Assembly (NCBI GenBank): GCA_934101185.1 | Contig: CAKOQD010000005.1 | Coordinates: forward strand, 1-46,901 | Direction: 5' to 3' | From: an uncultured Bacilli bacterium | GTDB taxonomy: Bacteria; Bacillota_I; Bacilli_A; RF39; UBA660 | Length of the DNA: 46,901 nucleotides | Part shown: positions 33,614 through 41,162 of the stretch, piece after piece | Numbering within the stretch: position 1 is the stretch's first letter | Layout of the letters: each line of letters starts with the position of its first letter | The notes under the pieces: model-generated | Databases searched by the model: none | Seen by the model: only the letters and a program-made list of their open reading frames with translations | What the model was told of the DNA's origin: nothing | Program-made: the position numbers and the translations under genes

Positions 33614-33749
33614 ATTCAAGATTTAGTTGGTATTATAAGTGATCCACGAAAATACACCTTATCAGTGAAATGATATTATCAAAATTATAAATCATACTAA
33701 GACACAGTTAAGTTAACAGGAACTTACCTTGCAGGCTCGCTCAAATTAC

Positions 33750-35438
33750 TCAACTGATACTAAGCATATACGGTTTTTGAGAAGTCCCTTCTCCACCTGA
33801 AATCTTTACTTTAGATGATAGATAAAGGACAGGGCGGACCGCATACATGGGGCCGCTGGCGATGTTGCTCCAATTGACATAGCCACTCGGGAGCACACAG
33901 AAAGCGTAGTAGGAAGAGCCTGAAGACTGCGGAAGCAACCATGTATCTTCACTTTTATCTAACCAATTATTTGTTGTTTTGCAACTTACTGAACCACTAT
34001 AATTATATAAATTACTTGTACATTCTTTTGATGCTGCATATCCATAATCACTTGCATACATTATTGCTATTTTTTTAGAAGTATCACTTTGCATTATTGG
34101 ATTTGTTCCATAGTAATATCCTGTTCTGTTTGCTTCATTTTTTCTTTCATATTTCCACATTACATCAGTCGTAATATTTGGATTATCACTATATCCTCCA
34201 AGATAATATTTTGTTGTCCCTATCATATTTTGTGCATCACTACTTAATGTATTATAATAATCATTATTTAAATATGTATTTAGTGCTGCTGTTACCCAAT
34301 TATTATATGTATTAGTTGTTGTATCTTTTGTTTTATTCCATTTCATTTTTCCAACAGATTCATCTTTTATTATTTTCAATCTATTTTCTACATTACCAGA
34401 GGTATCTTCAGTTGGTATTATTCCTATTATTCTCCATACCTCATTATTAAATGTTACATAGTTATTTACTGTTGAGTCTCCTCCACGGTATCTATATTCA
34501 GTAGCAAACTTACTATCAACTTGAAGTGTATCATCTATTTCATGTGTTATTTGTTCAAGACCATTTTGTCCTACATTAGCTTTAGCAAATGATAATGCAT
34601 ATCCATCTTCTTTAATTTCTTCATCACTTGCTTCAATATTAAGTGCATATTTATATTCTATTGGTTTTGTTGTATCTCCATTTACATATAAATCATTATT
34701 AGTAGCAGCATTGCTTATCCACATTATTATTTCATATTCATGTGTTTTTCCTTTTTCTAGTGAGCTTTCTATTAAGAATGTATCTGGATTTACATCTATT
34801 ATCTCTTTAGTTGTTGTTTTTTCTTCAAGTGGAGCGCCTGCTGGGAAAGTCACAGAATTATCAAAAATGTAATCAAGTATTAAATCTGCATCTTCTTTTG
34901 TTATTTTTTTATCATCATTTACATCTGATGCTAATACGTTATATTTGCAAGTATATGCTGTATCAGTGTAAAGATTTTGTATATATTGCATATCTGAACT
35001 ATCAATTTGGTTATCTCCATTTCCATCTCCCAATTTATATGTCATAGTATTTTGTTTATCTACTACATGGTATTGTATTACATCTTTATTTATAGACGAG
35101 TTTATTAAATCTTTTATAGTCAGTTTATAATATGCTGTATCACATGTAGAATTATTGGTTATAGTAACTGTTTTAGGTTTATAGTCTCCTTCAAGGGCTT
35201 GTCTTGTAGATATAGGATACTTACTAACTAGCATTAACTCATCACTTTCTTTAAAGTTTATATCTAGTTCACATTTAGATATTTTTATATTTCTTCTTCC
35301 GAGTAAGTTAATACTTGGATTAAACAAAGCAAAAGAGATACTAACTACTATTAGTATTAAGAATATTATTATAGTTATTATTTTTTTATTTCTTCCTTTA
35401 TTTTTTAAAGGGTTATAAGTATTTTGCCCCCCCCCCAT
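33750..35438 (-). CDS. Membrane-anchored surface protein with dockerin-like repeats and a variable C-terminal lectin-type domain
   Basis: A 562-residue protein as opened at 35438: a membrane helix (19-40), a beta-rich domain, a dockerin-type pair of calcium loops near 140-200 (GDGNGDNQIDSSD and DVNDDKKITKED), further beta domains and a C-terminal domain from about 315 (YVTFNNEVWRIIGI to the end) like the formylglycine-enzyme/C-type-lectin folds used as binding scaffolds. It ends RPVLYLSSKVKISGGEG. The final 60 codons are GC-rich and NNC-rich, unlike the rest (see 33779-33945). The only SD (GGAGG) is eight bases before an ATG at 35457, but that frame hits a stop after 14 codons because of a G10 tract; the ATG inside the tract has no SD. 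So the gene may be switched off here. Confidence 0.8.
   Translation of the reverse strand: MGGGQNTYNPLKNKGRNKKIITIIIFLILIVVSISFALFNPSINLLGRRNIKISKCELDINFKESDELMLVSKYPISTRQALEGDYKPKTVTITNNSTCDTAYYKLTIKDLINSSINKDVIQYHVVDKQNTMTYKLGDGNGDNQIDSSDMQYIQNLYTDTAYTCKYNVLASDVNDDKKITKEDADLILDYIFDNSVTFPAGAPLEEKTTTKEIIDVNPDTFLIESSLEKGKTHEYEIIMWISNAATNNDLYVNGDTTKPIEYKYALNIEASDEEIKEDGYALSFAKANVGQNGLEQITHEIDDTLQVDSKFATEYRYRGGDSTVNNYVTFNNEVWRIIGIIPTEDTSGNVENRLKIIKDESVGKMKWNKTKDTTTNTYNNWVTAALNTYLNNDYYNTLSSDAQNMIGTTKYYLGGYSDNPNITTDVMWKYERKNEANRTGYYYGTNPIMQSDTSKKIAIMYASDYGYAASKECTSNLYNYSGSVSCKTTNNWLDKSEDTWLLPQSSGSSYYAFCVLPSGYVNWSNIASGPMYAVRPVLYLSSKVKISGGEGTSQKPYMLSIS
33779..33945 (-). other. Candidate DGR variable region (VR) at the 3' end of the surface-protein gene
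   Basis: In 33831-33940 I count 64 G or C in 110 bases, while flanking coding DNA is mostly A/T. Seven consecutive codons (S N I A S G P, 33849-33869) end in C, and TCC, TAC, TAC, TTC and CTC occur nearby, although the rest of the gene prefers T- or A-ending codons. This is what adenine-directed mutagenesis of an AAC-rich template yields. A small inverted repeat GAGAAGGGACTTCTC (33779-33793) lies just downstream, where DGR targets often have a hairpin. No reverse transcriptase, Avd or template repeat was found in the window. Confidence 0.6.
35427..35436 (-). repeat. G10 homopolymer at the start of the surface-protein gene
   Basis: Ten consecutive G on the coding strand. With ten, the SD-linked ATG at 35457 reads into TAA at 35413; with nine (or twelve) it would read straight into the 562-residue protein as MTNINSY plus Gly codons. 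Tracts of this length are prone to slippage. Confidence 0.85.
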
Positions 35439-35487
35439 ACGAATTAATGTTTGTCATAGTTTTACCTCCATAGTTTCTTATAAGTTA

Positions 35488-35516
35488 ATTCTATAACAAA
35501 AATAGTACTTTTTCAA
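35488..35516 (-). promoter_or_regulatory. Promoter of the phase-variable surface-protein gene
   Basis: Minus strand: TTGAAA (35511-35516), 17 bases, TAGAAT (35488-35493), about 30 bases before the SD. Confidence 0.65.
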
Positions 35517-35581
35517 GCAAAATTTTTTCAATTTTTTGCATTTTTATATAAACAAGACTTTTGATACAAGTTTTCTTATTC

Positions 35582-35606
35582 AAAAATAAAAATTGCCCTA
35601 AGGCAA
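35582..35606 (-). terminator. Minus-strand terminator hairpin
   Basis: TTGCC and GGCAA with a 4-base loop, then TTTTTATTTTT on the minus strand. No minus-strand gene ends here; it would end read-through from htrA or an RNA antisense to the micro-ORF. Confidence 0.55.
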
Positions 35607-35654
35607 ATCTTATTTTTGTAATCATTTTTTCTCTCAAATCTTAAAATTTGTCAT

Positions 35655-35683
35655 TTGACAAGTATTTTTCTTTAGTTTATAGT
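35655..35683 (+). promoter_or_regulatory. Strong promoter of the micro-ORF transcript
   Basis: Plus strand: TTGACA (35655-35660), 17 bases, TATAGT (35678-35683). The leader to the micro-ORF is about 55 nt. Confidence 0.75.
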
Positions 35684-35747
35684 GATATCAGCACGTATCT
35701 TTAGGCGCCGACTTCATTATCTTTTTAAAAGAAATGGGGTGATAGTT

Positions 35748-35810
35748 ATGAGTAAAAAAGATTTCTTAATTCTAGCATTACTTGTAATTATTTATTTATT
35801 ATTAAAGTAA
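35748..35810 (+). CDS. 20-residue hydrophobic peptide, possible type I toxin-like
   Basis: An ATG with GGGGTG six bases upstream opens MSKKDFLILALLVIIYLLLK, stop TAA. It is a short charged N-terminus followed by one membrane-spanning stretch. It is preceded by a consensus promoter and followed by strongly folded RNA, in a 480-base stretch (35458-35940) that holds no other gene. Peptides of 18-30 residues with this look act as type I toxins (Ibs, Fst/TxpA types) or as membrane regulators. No similarity to a named toxin is claimed. The evidence for translation is the SD and the promoter; no comparison is available. Confidence 0.5.
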   Translation: MSKKDFLILALLVIIYLLLK

Positions 35811-35821
35811 TTTAAAATAAA

Positions 35822-35924
35822 TGCGACGTCTCTCTGATATAGGGAAACGTCGCAACTTAGTCTAACAAGAAGCCGGCGTTCAAAGAACGTGCTTCTTTAT
35901 ATATAATATACTACTTTTAGTAGT
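35822..35924. ncRNA. Strongly folded RNA region 3' of the micro-ORF
   Basis: Three hairpins in a row: TGCGACGT/ACGTCGCA (35822-35829, 35847-35854) extended by TCTCT/AGGGA; AAGAAGC...GCTTCTT with CGTTC/GAACG inside (about 35868-35897); and ACTACT/AGTAGT (35910-35924) followed by TTTT, a plus-strand terminator. On the minus strand the first hairpin is followed by TTTATTTT and could end htrA transcripts. Minus-strand TTGTAT-17-TATATT (about 35902-35932) could be a promoter for an antisense RNA. Confidence 0.45.
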
Positions 35925-35928
35925 TTTA
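35910..35928 (+). terminator. Terminator of the micro-ORF transcript
   Basis: ACTACT, loop TTT, AGTAGT, then TTT on the plus strand. Confidence 0.5.
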
Positions 35929-35939
35929 TACAAGCATTT

Positions 35940-37046
35940 TTACATTTTTTGTCCATTTGATGCAAGTTTTACTTTAACAGTTTTAGTCTTGCCATCTCTT
36001 TCGTATGTAATAGTAATTGTATCTCCGACTTTATGTTTATATAGTTCATATCTAAGATATGCTACACTATTTGTTTCATTATTATCTATTTTAGTAATAA
36101 TATCTCCTTGCTCTAATCCCGCCTTTTTAGCAGATGAATTGTTTTCTACATCTATTACCACTACTCCACTTTCTGCTTTTGTATTTTGTAAGTAATTATA
36201 ATAATTAGGATAATTTTTTAAATCACTAAGATTCATCATAGATATACCTAAATATGGATATGTTGTATTTTTACCATTTATTATTTGATCTGCTTTCTCT
36301 TTAGCGGTTTCTATTGGTATAGCAAATCCCATTCCTTCGACTCCAGTTCCACTTATTTTAGCAGATACTACTCCGATTACTTCACCATTAGCATTGCAAA
36401 GTGGACCACCACTGTTACCTGAGTTTACTGCGGCATCTGTTTGTAATACACTTATTACATAATCTGATGAGCTTTGTTGTGTTGTAGATATTTCTACTAA
36501 TCTTTCTTTACCTGATATTATTCCACGAGTAACTGTCCAAGAGTATTCATTATTAAGAGGAGCACCCACAACAAATGTTGTATCCCCTGGTTTTAAATTA
36601 TTTGAATTACCAAGCTCTACCTTATCATAACCCTCTCTTGACTCAACTTTAAGCACTGCAATGTCAGAGTATTCATCAGTACCTACTAATGTAGCTGACA
36701 CTTCCTTCCCATCTGTATATGTCACTTTGTAGCTATTTGAGTTTGCCACTACATGATTATTAGTAATAATATAAGTATTCTTTCCATCATTCTTATAAAC
36801 AAACCCACTTCCTGATGAATATTTTTGATTATTTTTATATGTATTTACTACAATTACCTTATCATACACCTTAGAAACAGCAGATGAAATACCATTATCA
36901 GTAACAGTAACACTTTTTTCTAATTTTGTTGTAGTAATTTTTAATATATTTGGATATTTATAAATCACTAATACCGATGTTGTTATACCAAGTACAAATA
37001 TTAATATAGTAAATACTATCTTTTTAATCATATTTTTATTTTTCAT
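35940..37046 (-). CDS. htrA: Membrane-anchored HtrA/DegP-type serine protease
   Basis: A 368-residue protein: N-terminal membrane helix (9-28), a trypsin-like protease domain with catalytic His (TNNHVVA), Asp (YSDIAVLKV) and Ser (AAVNSGNSGGPLCN), and one PDZ domain (about 265-365: SSAKKAGLEQGDIITKIDN). It degrades misfolded proteins outside the membrane. One PDZ and one anchor is the Gram-positive HtrA layout. GGAGG precedes the ATG. Its promoter carries a CiaR-type direct repeat (37082-37098), and the adjacent upstream genes encode a two-component system, as for the CiaRH-controlled htrA of streptococci. Confidence 0.94.
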   Translation of the reverse strand: MKNKNMIKKIVFTILIFVLGITTSVLVIYKYPNILKITTTKLEKSVTVTDNGISSAVSKVYDKVIVVNTYKNNQKYSSGSGFVYKNDGKNTYIITNNHVVANSNSYKVTYTDGKEVSATLVGTDEYSDIAVLKVESREGYDKVELGNSNNLKPGDTTFVVGAPLNNEYSWTVTRGIISGKERLVEISTTQQSSSDYVISVLQTDAAVNSGNSGGPLCNANGEVIGVVSAKISGTGVEGMGFAIPIETAKEKADQIINGKNTTYPYLGISMMNLSDLKNYPNYYNYLQNTKAESGVVVIDVENNSSAKKAGLEQGDIITKIDNNETNSVAYLRYELYKHKVGDTITITYERDGKTKTVKVKLASNGQKM

Positions 37047-37065
37047 AATTTTCCTCCTTGATACA

Positions 37066-37098
37066 ATAGTAGTACTTTAAACTTAAACAAAACTTAAA
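37066..37098 (-). promoter_or_regulatory. CiaR-type box and -10 element of htrA
   Basis: Minus strand: TTTAAG TTTTG TTTAAG (37082-37098), ten bases, TACTAT (37066-37071). The direct repeat occupies the -35 position, as expected for activation by an OmpR-type dimer. Confidence 0.82.
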
Positions 37099-37103
37099 AG
37101 GAA

Positions 37104-38285
37104 TCAATTTTTTTGATTCCATATTATTTTAAATATCGTAAAATTGTCTTTAGTAGTAGCACTAATAGTACCATTATGTTTTTCAACTATGTTTTTTGCT
37201 ATTGAAAGACCTAGACCATATCTATTGCTGTTTCTATTTCTTGATTCATCTTTTCTATAGAATCTTTCAAATATTTTTTCTTCATCTTCTTTTGCTATTT
37301 TAGATCCTTCATTTTTTACTTTAAGCATTATTTCTTTATTACTATTAGTAAGACTTATTATTACTTTATTATTTTCTTTAGTATGATTAATAGCATTATC
37401 TATTAATATACCAAGTAATTCTTTTATTAAGTCTTGATTACAATTAAAATATATATTTTTATCTATATCATATTCTAGTTTTATATTCTTTTCATAAAAT
37501 AAACTCTCAAATGTTAGAATTGTACTTTCTACTATGTTAGAAAGATTCTCTTTTTTTAGTTCTACTTCTTTATTGTTTTCTAATTTTGCTAGATCTAGTA
37601 AATCTTTTACTAGTTTACTCATTCTAGAAGATTCACTTTTTATATTGTGTATCCATTTATCTTGTTTATCGTTGAAATAAGCATCACAACTTGCATCAAT
37701 AACAGTAAGTGGTGTTTTTAGTTCATGAGATGCATCTGCGATAAATCTTTTTTGTTTTTCAAATGATTCTTCAACTGGAGTTGTTATCCATTTAGTTAAA
37801 ATGTATGATACTATGACTACTGATACTTCTAATATTATAAAGGTAACTGTTGTAATTAATAGATTATCTCTTAATCTTTGTGTTGTTTTTGAGTTGTCCA
37901 CTAGTACTAGGATATTATCACTTGTAAATATATAAGAGTATTCATTTAAATATAAGTTTTTTATATATTTATTAGCATCATGTTTTTTTATGATATTTGT
38001 TATTTGTTTTTCTACTTCTTTTTTATCTATATCATTAAATGTATGTGATATTATTGCTTTATAGCTACCATTATTATCTAGTATAACTGTATATACATTG
38101 TATTCCATAAATATTCTTGATTTTTTATCATCATAGTTATTACTTGATGCAATTTGTAAAACATCTGATATATTTTTTTGTTCTTGATTATAGTATCTAA
38201 TATTTGAATAAAGATAAATAAACAAAGTGAATATTGTTATAATAGTAAATATTGTAGCGAATAGTTTAATTCTTAATTTTTTCAT
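37104..38285 (-). CDS. Sensor histidine kinase (CiaH-like)
   Basis: A 393-residue kinase: membrane helix 1 (10-28), an extracellular loop of about 110 residues, helix 2 (about 140-165), then the dimerisation H-box FIADASHELKTPLTVID (phosphorylated His), N-box LGILIDNAINHTKEN, G1/F box EDEEKIFERFYRKDES and G2 GLGLSIAKNIVEKH. It has almost no HAMP linker. The gene overlaps the response-regulator gene by 20 bases. Its own downstream neighbour is htrA. In streptococci CiaH with CiaR controls htrA, and the binding sites seen here make the same role likely. Confidence 0.9.
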   Translation of the reverse strand: MKKLRIKLFATIFTIITIFTLFIYLYSNIRYYNQEQKNISDVLQIASSNNYDDKKSRIFMEYNVYTVILDNNGSYKAIISHTFNDIDKKEVEKQITNIIKKHDANKYIKNLYLNEYSYIFTSDNILVLVDNSKTTQRLRDNLLITTVTFIILEVSVVIVSYILTKWITTPVEESFEKQKRFIADASHELKTPLTVIDASCDAYFNDKQDKWIHNIKSESSRMSKLVKDLLDLAKLENNKEVELKKENLSNIVESTILTFESLFYEKNIKLEYDIDKNIYFNCNQDLIKELLGILIDNAINHTKENNKVIISLTNSNKEIMLKVKNEGSKIAKEDEEKIFERFYRKDESRNRNSNRYGLGLSIAKNIVEKHNGTISATTKDNFTIFKIIWNQKN

Positions 38286-38958
38286 TTTTTACCTCTAATT
38301 TATAGCCCATATTTCTTATTACTTTTATTGATACTTTGGAGTTTATTAGTTTTAGTTTTTTTCTTAAGAATGATATATAGGCTTCGAGTGTATTTATTTC
38401 GCATTCACTATCATAACCCCATATCTTATTAAATATTTGTTCTTTTGATAGTACTATGTTTTTATTTCTTATTAATAATTCAATTAGTTGGAACTCTTTA
38501 CCTATTACTGATACTTCTTGATTGTTTGTTGTGTTTTTAAGAATTAGTCTTTTTATATTTAGTTCTAGGTCTTCATATTTTAATATATCATTATTTATAT
38601 CATCTTTTCTTAGTTGAATATTTACTCTTGCTAGTAGTTCATCCATATGAAATGGTTTGGTTAAGTAGTCATCTGCGCCATTGTTGAATCCATTCATTTT
38701 ATCATCAATAGTGCTTTTAGCAGTTAGCATTATTACTTTGGCTGAAATATTTTCACTTTTTAATTCTTTTAGTATTTCAAAGCCATTTTTATGAGGAAGC
38801 ATTACATCTAATAGAATTAAATCATATATATCTGTTAATGCTTCATATAGGCCATCTTCTCCATCTGTTGCAATATCAACCATATAGTTTTTACTTGTTA
38901 GCATTGAAGAGATTGCGTCTGCTAAATTGTATTCATCTTCGATTATTAATATTTTCAT
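38266..38958 (-). CDS. OmpR-family response regulator (CiaR-like)
   Basis: A 230-residue regulator: receiver domain with acidic pocket IIEDEYN and phospho-acceptor Asp in LILLDVMLP, then the switch Thr (MLTAKS) and Lys (DYLTKPF); the C-terminal winged helix includes LELNIKRLILKN, EFQLIELLIRN, IWGYDSECEINTLEAYISFLRKKL. The frame opens at 38970, but GGTGATG before the ATG at 38958 is the natural site. The promoter carries its own TTTAAG repeat (38992-39008), so the system should control itself. The name CiaR-like rests on the binding motif and the htrA neighbour, not on sequence identity I could measure. Confidence 0.92.
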   Translation of the reverse strand: MKILIIEDEYNLADAISSMLTSKNYMVDIATDGEDGLYEALTDIYDLILLDVMLPHKNGFEILKELKSENISAKVIMLTAKSTIDDKMNGFNNGADDYLTKPFHMDELLARVNIQLRKDDINNDILKYEDLELNIKRLILKNTTNNQEVSVIGKEFQLIELLIRNKNIVLSKEQIFNKIWGYDSECEINTLEAYISFLRKKLKLINSKVSIKVIRNMGYKLEVKNEKIKN

Positions 38959-38975
38959 AAACATCACCATCTAAA

Positions 38976-39008
38976 ATAATATAATATTTTTCTTAAATAA
39001 AACTTAAA
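38976..39008 (-). promoter_or_regulatory. CiaR-type box and -10 element of the two-component operon
   Basis: Minus strand: TTTAAG TTTTA TTTAAG (38992-39008), ten bases, TATTAT (38976-38981). The box touches the stop codon of glmM. Confidence 0.8.
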
Positions 39009-40361
39009 TTATTTATTTAGTTCTTTTTCGATAAAACTTGCTAATTCTTTACAGTATTTATTTATTGTATCTTTATCTTTTCCTTCGATCATTACTCTTA
39101 TTAGATTTTCAGTACCACTTGGTCTTACTAATACTCTTCCATCATCTTTTAGAGTGTTTTCTATGTTATTTATTTCATCTTTTATATTTTGATTTGTTTT
39201 ATATAGTTCTTTTTGTTCTTTAGTGGCTTCTACATTTATCATAACTTGAGGATATTTTTTCATAATATCTTTTAACTCTTTTAATGATTTATTAGTATGA
39301 GCCATTACATTTAATACTTGAAGTGATGTTAATTGTCCATCTCCAGTATTTGCATATTCTTTAAATATAATGTGTCCACTTTGCTCTCCTCCAAGAATAA
39401 AATCATTTTCTAGCATATTTTCTAGTACGTATTTATCTCCGACTTTAGTTGCTACAAAATCTATATTATGGTATTTACAGTAGTTTATTAGTCCTAGGTT
39501 AGACATTACTGTTCCAACGATGGTATTATTTTTTAACATATTGTTTTCTTTTAAGTAGTTAGAACATATTGCTAGAATATAGTCTCCATCTATTTCATTG
39601 GTATCTTCATCTAACATAATGCATCTATCAGCATCTCCATCGTATGCTATTGCAAGATCGTAGTGTTCTTTTAGGACTAGTTCTTTTAGTTTATCTATGT
39701 GAGTAGATCCAGCGTCTTTATTAATGTTTAATCCATCAGGAGTGTTATTTATTAGAGTATAGTTTATATTTAGTCTAGAAAATAGTTGTTCTGCTGTTTT
39801 ATAACTTGCTCCATTAGCGGTATCTATAAGTATTTTTTTATTTTGTAATTCATTTTTTATATTTATTGTACTAAGTAAGTGATTTATGTAAAGTTCTACT
39901 TTGCATTCTTCTTTTGTTCTAATACCACATTCATTTATATTGTTATTTTCTTTAAAGTTCAAAATATTTTCTTCGACTTTTTCTTCCAAAAAAGAGCTTA
40001 GTTTGTAACCATTGTTATCTAGTACTTTTATCCCATTATACTGACTAGGATTATGACTAGCACTTATTATAAAAGCACCATCGGCATTTAGTTTCTTTGT
40101 TAAGTATGAGATTGCAGGGGTTGGTAGGACTCCCACGTCTATTATGTTACATCCGAACGATAGTACTCCAGATGAGGTAGCGTCTGTTAGCATGTCTTTA
40201 CTTATTCTAGTATCTGTTCCTATTATGAATGTTAGGTTTTGTTTATTTAGTTCTTCTTTTAATACTTTACTTACACTACCACCGATTTTATAGGCAAGTG
40301 ATGGGGTTAAATCTTTGTTGGTTATTCCTCTTATTCCATCTGTTCCAAATAGTTTTGTCAT
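39009..40361 (-). CDS. glmM: Phosphoglucosamine mutase
   Basis: A 450-residue alpha-D-phosphohexomutase: FGTDGIRG at the start, active-site serine in ISASHNPSQYNGIK, metal loop DGDADRC, sugar-binding GEQSGHI and phosphate-binding RPSGTENLIRVMIEG at the end. It turns glucosamine-6-phosphate into glucosamine-1-phosphate for UDP-GlcNAc and so for peptidoglycan; this organism therefore makes a wall. The upstream gene encodes a GlmU-like acyltransferase domain, one base away, so the next pathway step is made in the same operon. Confidence 0.96.
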   Translation of the reverse strand: MTKLFGTDGIRGITNKDLTPSLAYKIGGSVSKVLKEELNKQNLTFIIGTDTRISKDMLTDATSSGVLSFGCNIIDVGVLPTPAISYLTKKLNADGAFIISASHNPSQYNGIKVLDNNGYKLSSFLEEKVEENILNFKENNNINECGIRTKEECKVELYINHLLSTINIKNELQNKKILIDTANGASYKTAEQLFSRLNINYTLINNTPDGLNINKDAGSTHIDKLKELVLKEHYDLAIAYDGDADRCIMLDEDTNEIDGDYILAICSNYLKENNMLKNNTIVGTVMSNLGLINYCKYHNIDFVATKVGDKYVLENMLENDFILGGEQSGHIIFKEYANTGDGQLTSLQVLNVMAHTNKSLKELKDIMKKYPQVMINVEATKEQKELYKTNQNIKDEINNIENTLKDDGRVLVRPSGTENLIRVMIEGKDKDTINKYCKELASFIEKELNK

Positions 40362-40362
40362 A

Positions 40363-41019
40363 TTATTGCTCCTTTTCTATAATATTTTTCATATCTTTTA
40401 CAATACTATTTTTAGGTATTACTCCCCTTACTGATGTAAGTGGATATATATTGGTGTTTGGTCCAATAACTGTTCCTGGATTTAGGACAGAGTTGCATCC
40501 TACTTCAACATAGTCTCCAAGAAAAGCACCAACTTTTTTTAGATTTGTTTCTATTTTGTTTTCTTTGTCTTTTATGATTACTAGTTTTTTATCACTTTTT
40601 ACATTTGAAGTAATTGAACCTGCACCCATATGAGAGTGGTATCCTAAGATTGAGTCTCCGATGTAGTTAAAGTGTGGTACTTGAACATTATCAAATAAAA
40701 TGGCATTTTTTATTTCACATGAGTTTCCTAGAACGCTTTCTTTCCCTATTATTACTGAACCCCTAATAAATGCACAGTGTCTTACTTCGGCATTTTCATC
40801 TATTATACATGGTCCGATTATTTTAGCACTTTCACTTACATTAGCAGTTTTATGTATCCAGATGTTATCTTCTTTTTTTATGTAGTTATCATCTAAAGTA
40901 TTTCCTAATTCTATTATATATTCTTTTATATTAGGAAGTATTTGATATGGATATTCATATCTTTTGATTAATTCTTTTGCAATAGTGTTAATACTTATAA
41001 ATATTTCTTCAGTTTTCAT
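40363..41019 (-). CDS. Left-handed beta-helix acyltransferase, GlmU C-domain-like
   Basis: A 218-residue hexapeptide-repeat protein: an N-terminal helical part (1-50), then coils such as IHKTANVSESAKIIGPCIID, HCAFIRGSVIIGKESVLGNS, FNYIGDSILGYHSHMGAGSI and VEVGCNSVLNPGTVIGPNTN. The HSHMGAG segment is where the catalytic His of such transferases lies. It resembles the acetyltransferase half of GlmU and lacks the uridylyltransferase half. Beside glmM it probably acetylates glucosamine-1-phosphate; the uridylyl step must be coded elsewhere. The ATG at 41019 with AGGTGAG upstream is preferred over the GTG at 41028. Confidence 0.8.
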   Translation of the reverse strand: MKTEEIFISINTIAKELIKRYEYPYQILPNIKEYIIELGNTLDDNYIKKEDNIWIHKTANVSESAKIIGPCIIDENAEVRHCAFIRGSVIIGKESVLGNSCEIKNAILFDNVQVPHFNYIGDSILGYHSHMGAGSITSNVKSDKKLVIIKDKENKIETNLKKVGAFLGDYVEVGCNSVLNPGTVIGPNTNIYPLTSVRGVIPKNSIVKDMKNIIEKEQ

Positions 41020-41063
41020 TTTTCTCACCTATTTAATTATATCATAAATATCAATATATAGAG

Positions 41064-41085
41064 AAAAAAACACTTTATTAGTGTT
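41064..41085 (-). terminator. Intrinsic terminator downstream of the ADP-ribosylglycohydrolase gene
   Basis: AACACT (41069-41074) and AGTGTT (41080-41085) with loop TTATT (plus strand) and seven T on the minus strand. Confidence 0.75.
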
Positions 41086-41162
41086 CTAGGTTATTTGTAT
41101 GATATATCCCTATATGTTAAGTTTGGCTATATGTATATATGATGTTATTAAAGTTTCTTGTT

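Noticed and set aside
33614..33749. Possible template repeat or RNA downstream of the variable surface gene
   Set aside because: I compared the stretch by eye with the GC-rich variable region and saw no similarity; nor is there a frame for a reverse transcriptase. It looks like plain 3' untranslated sequence.
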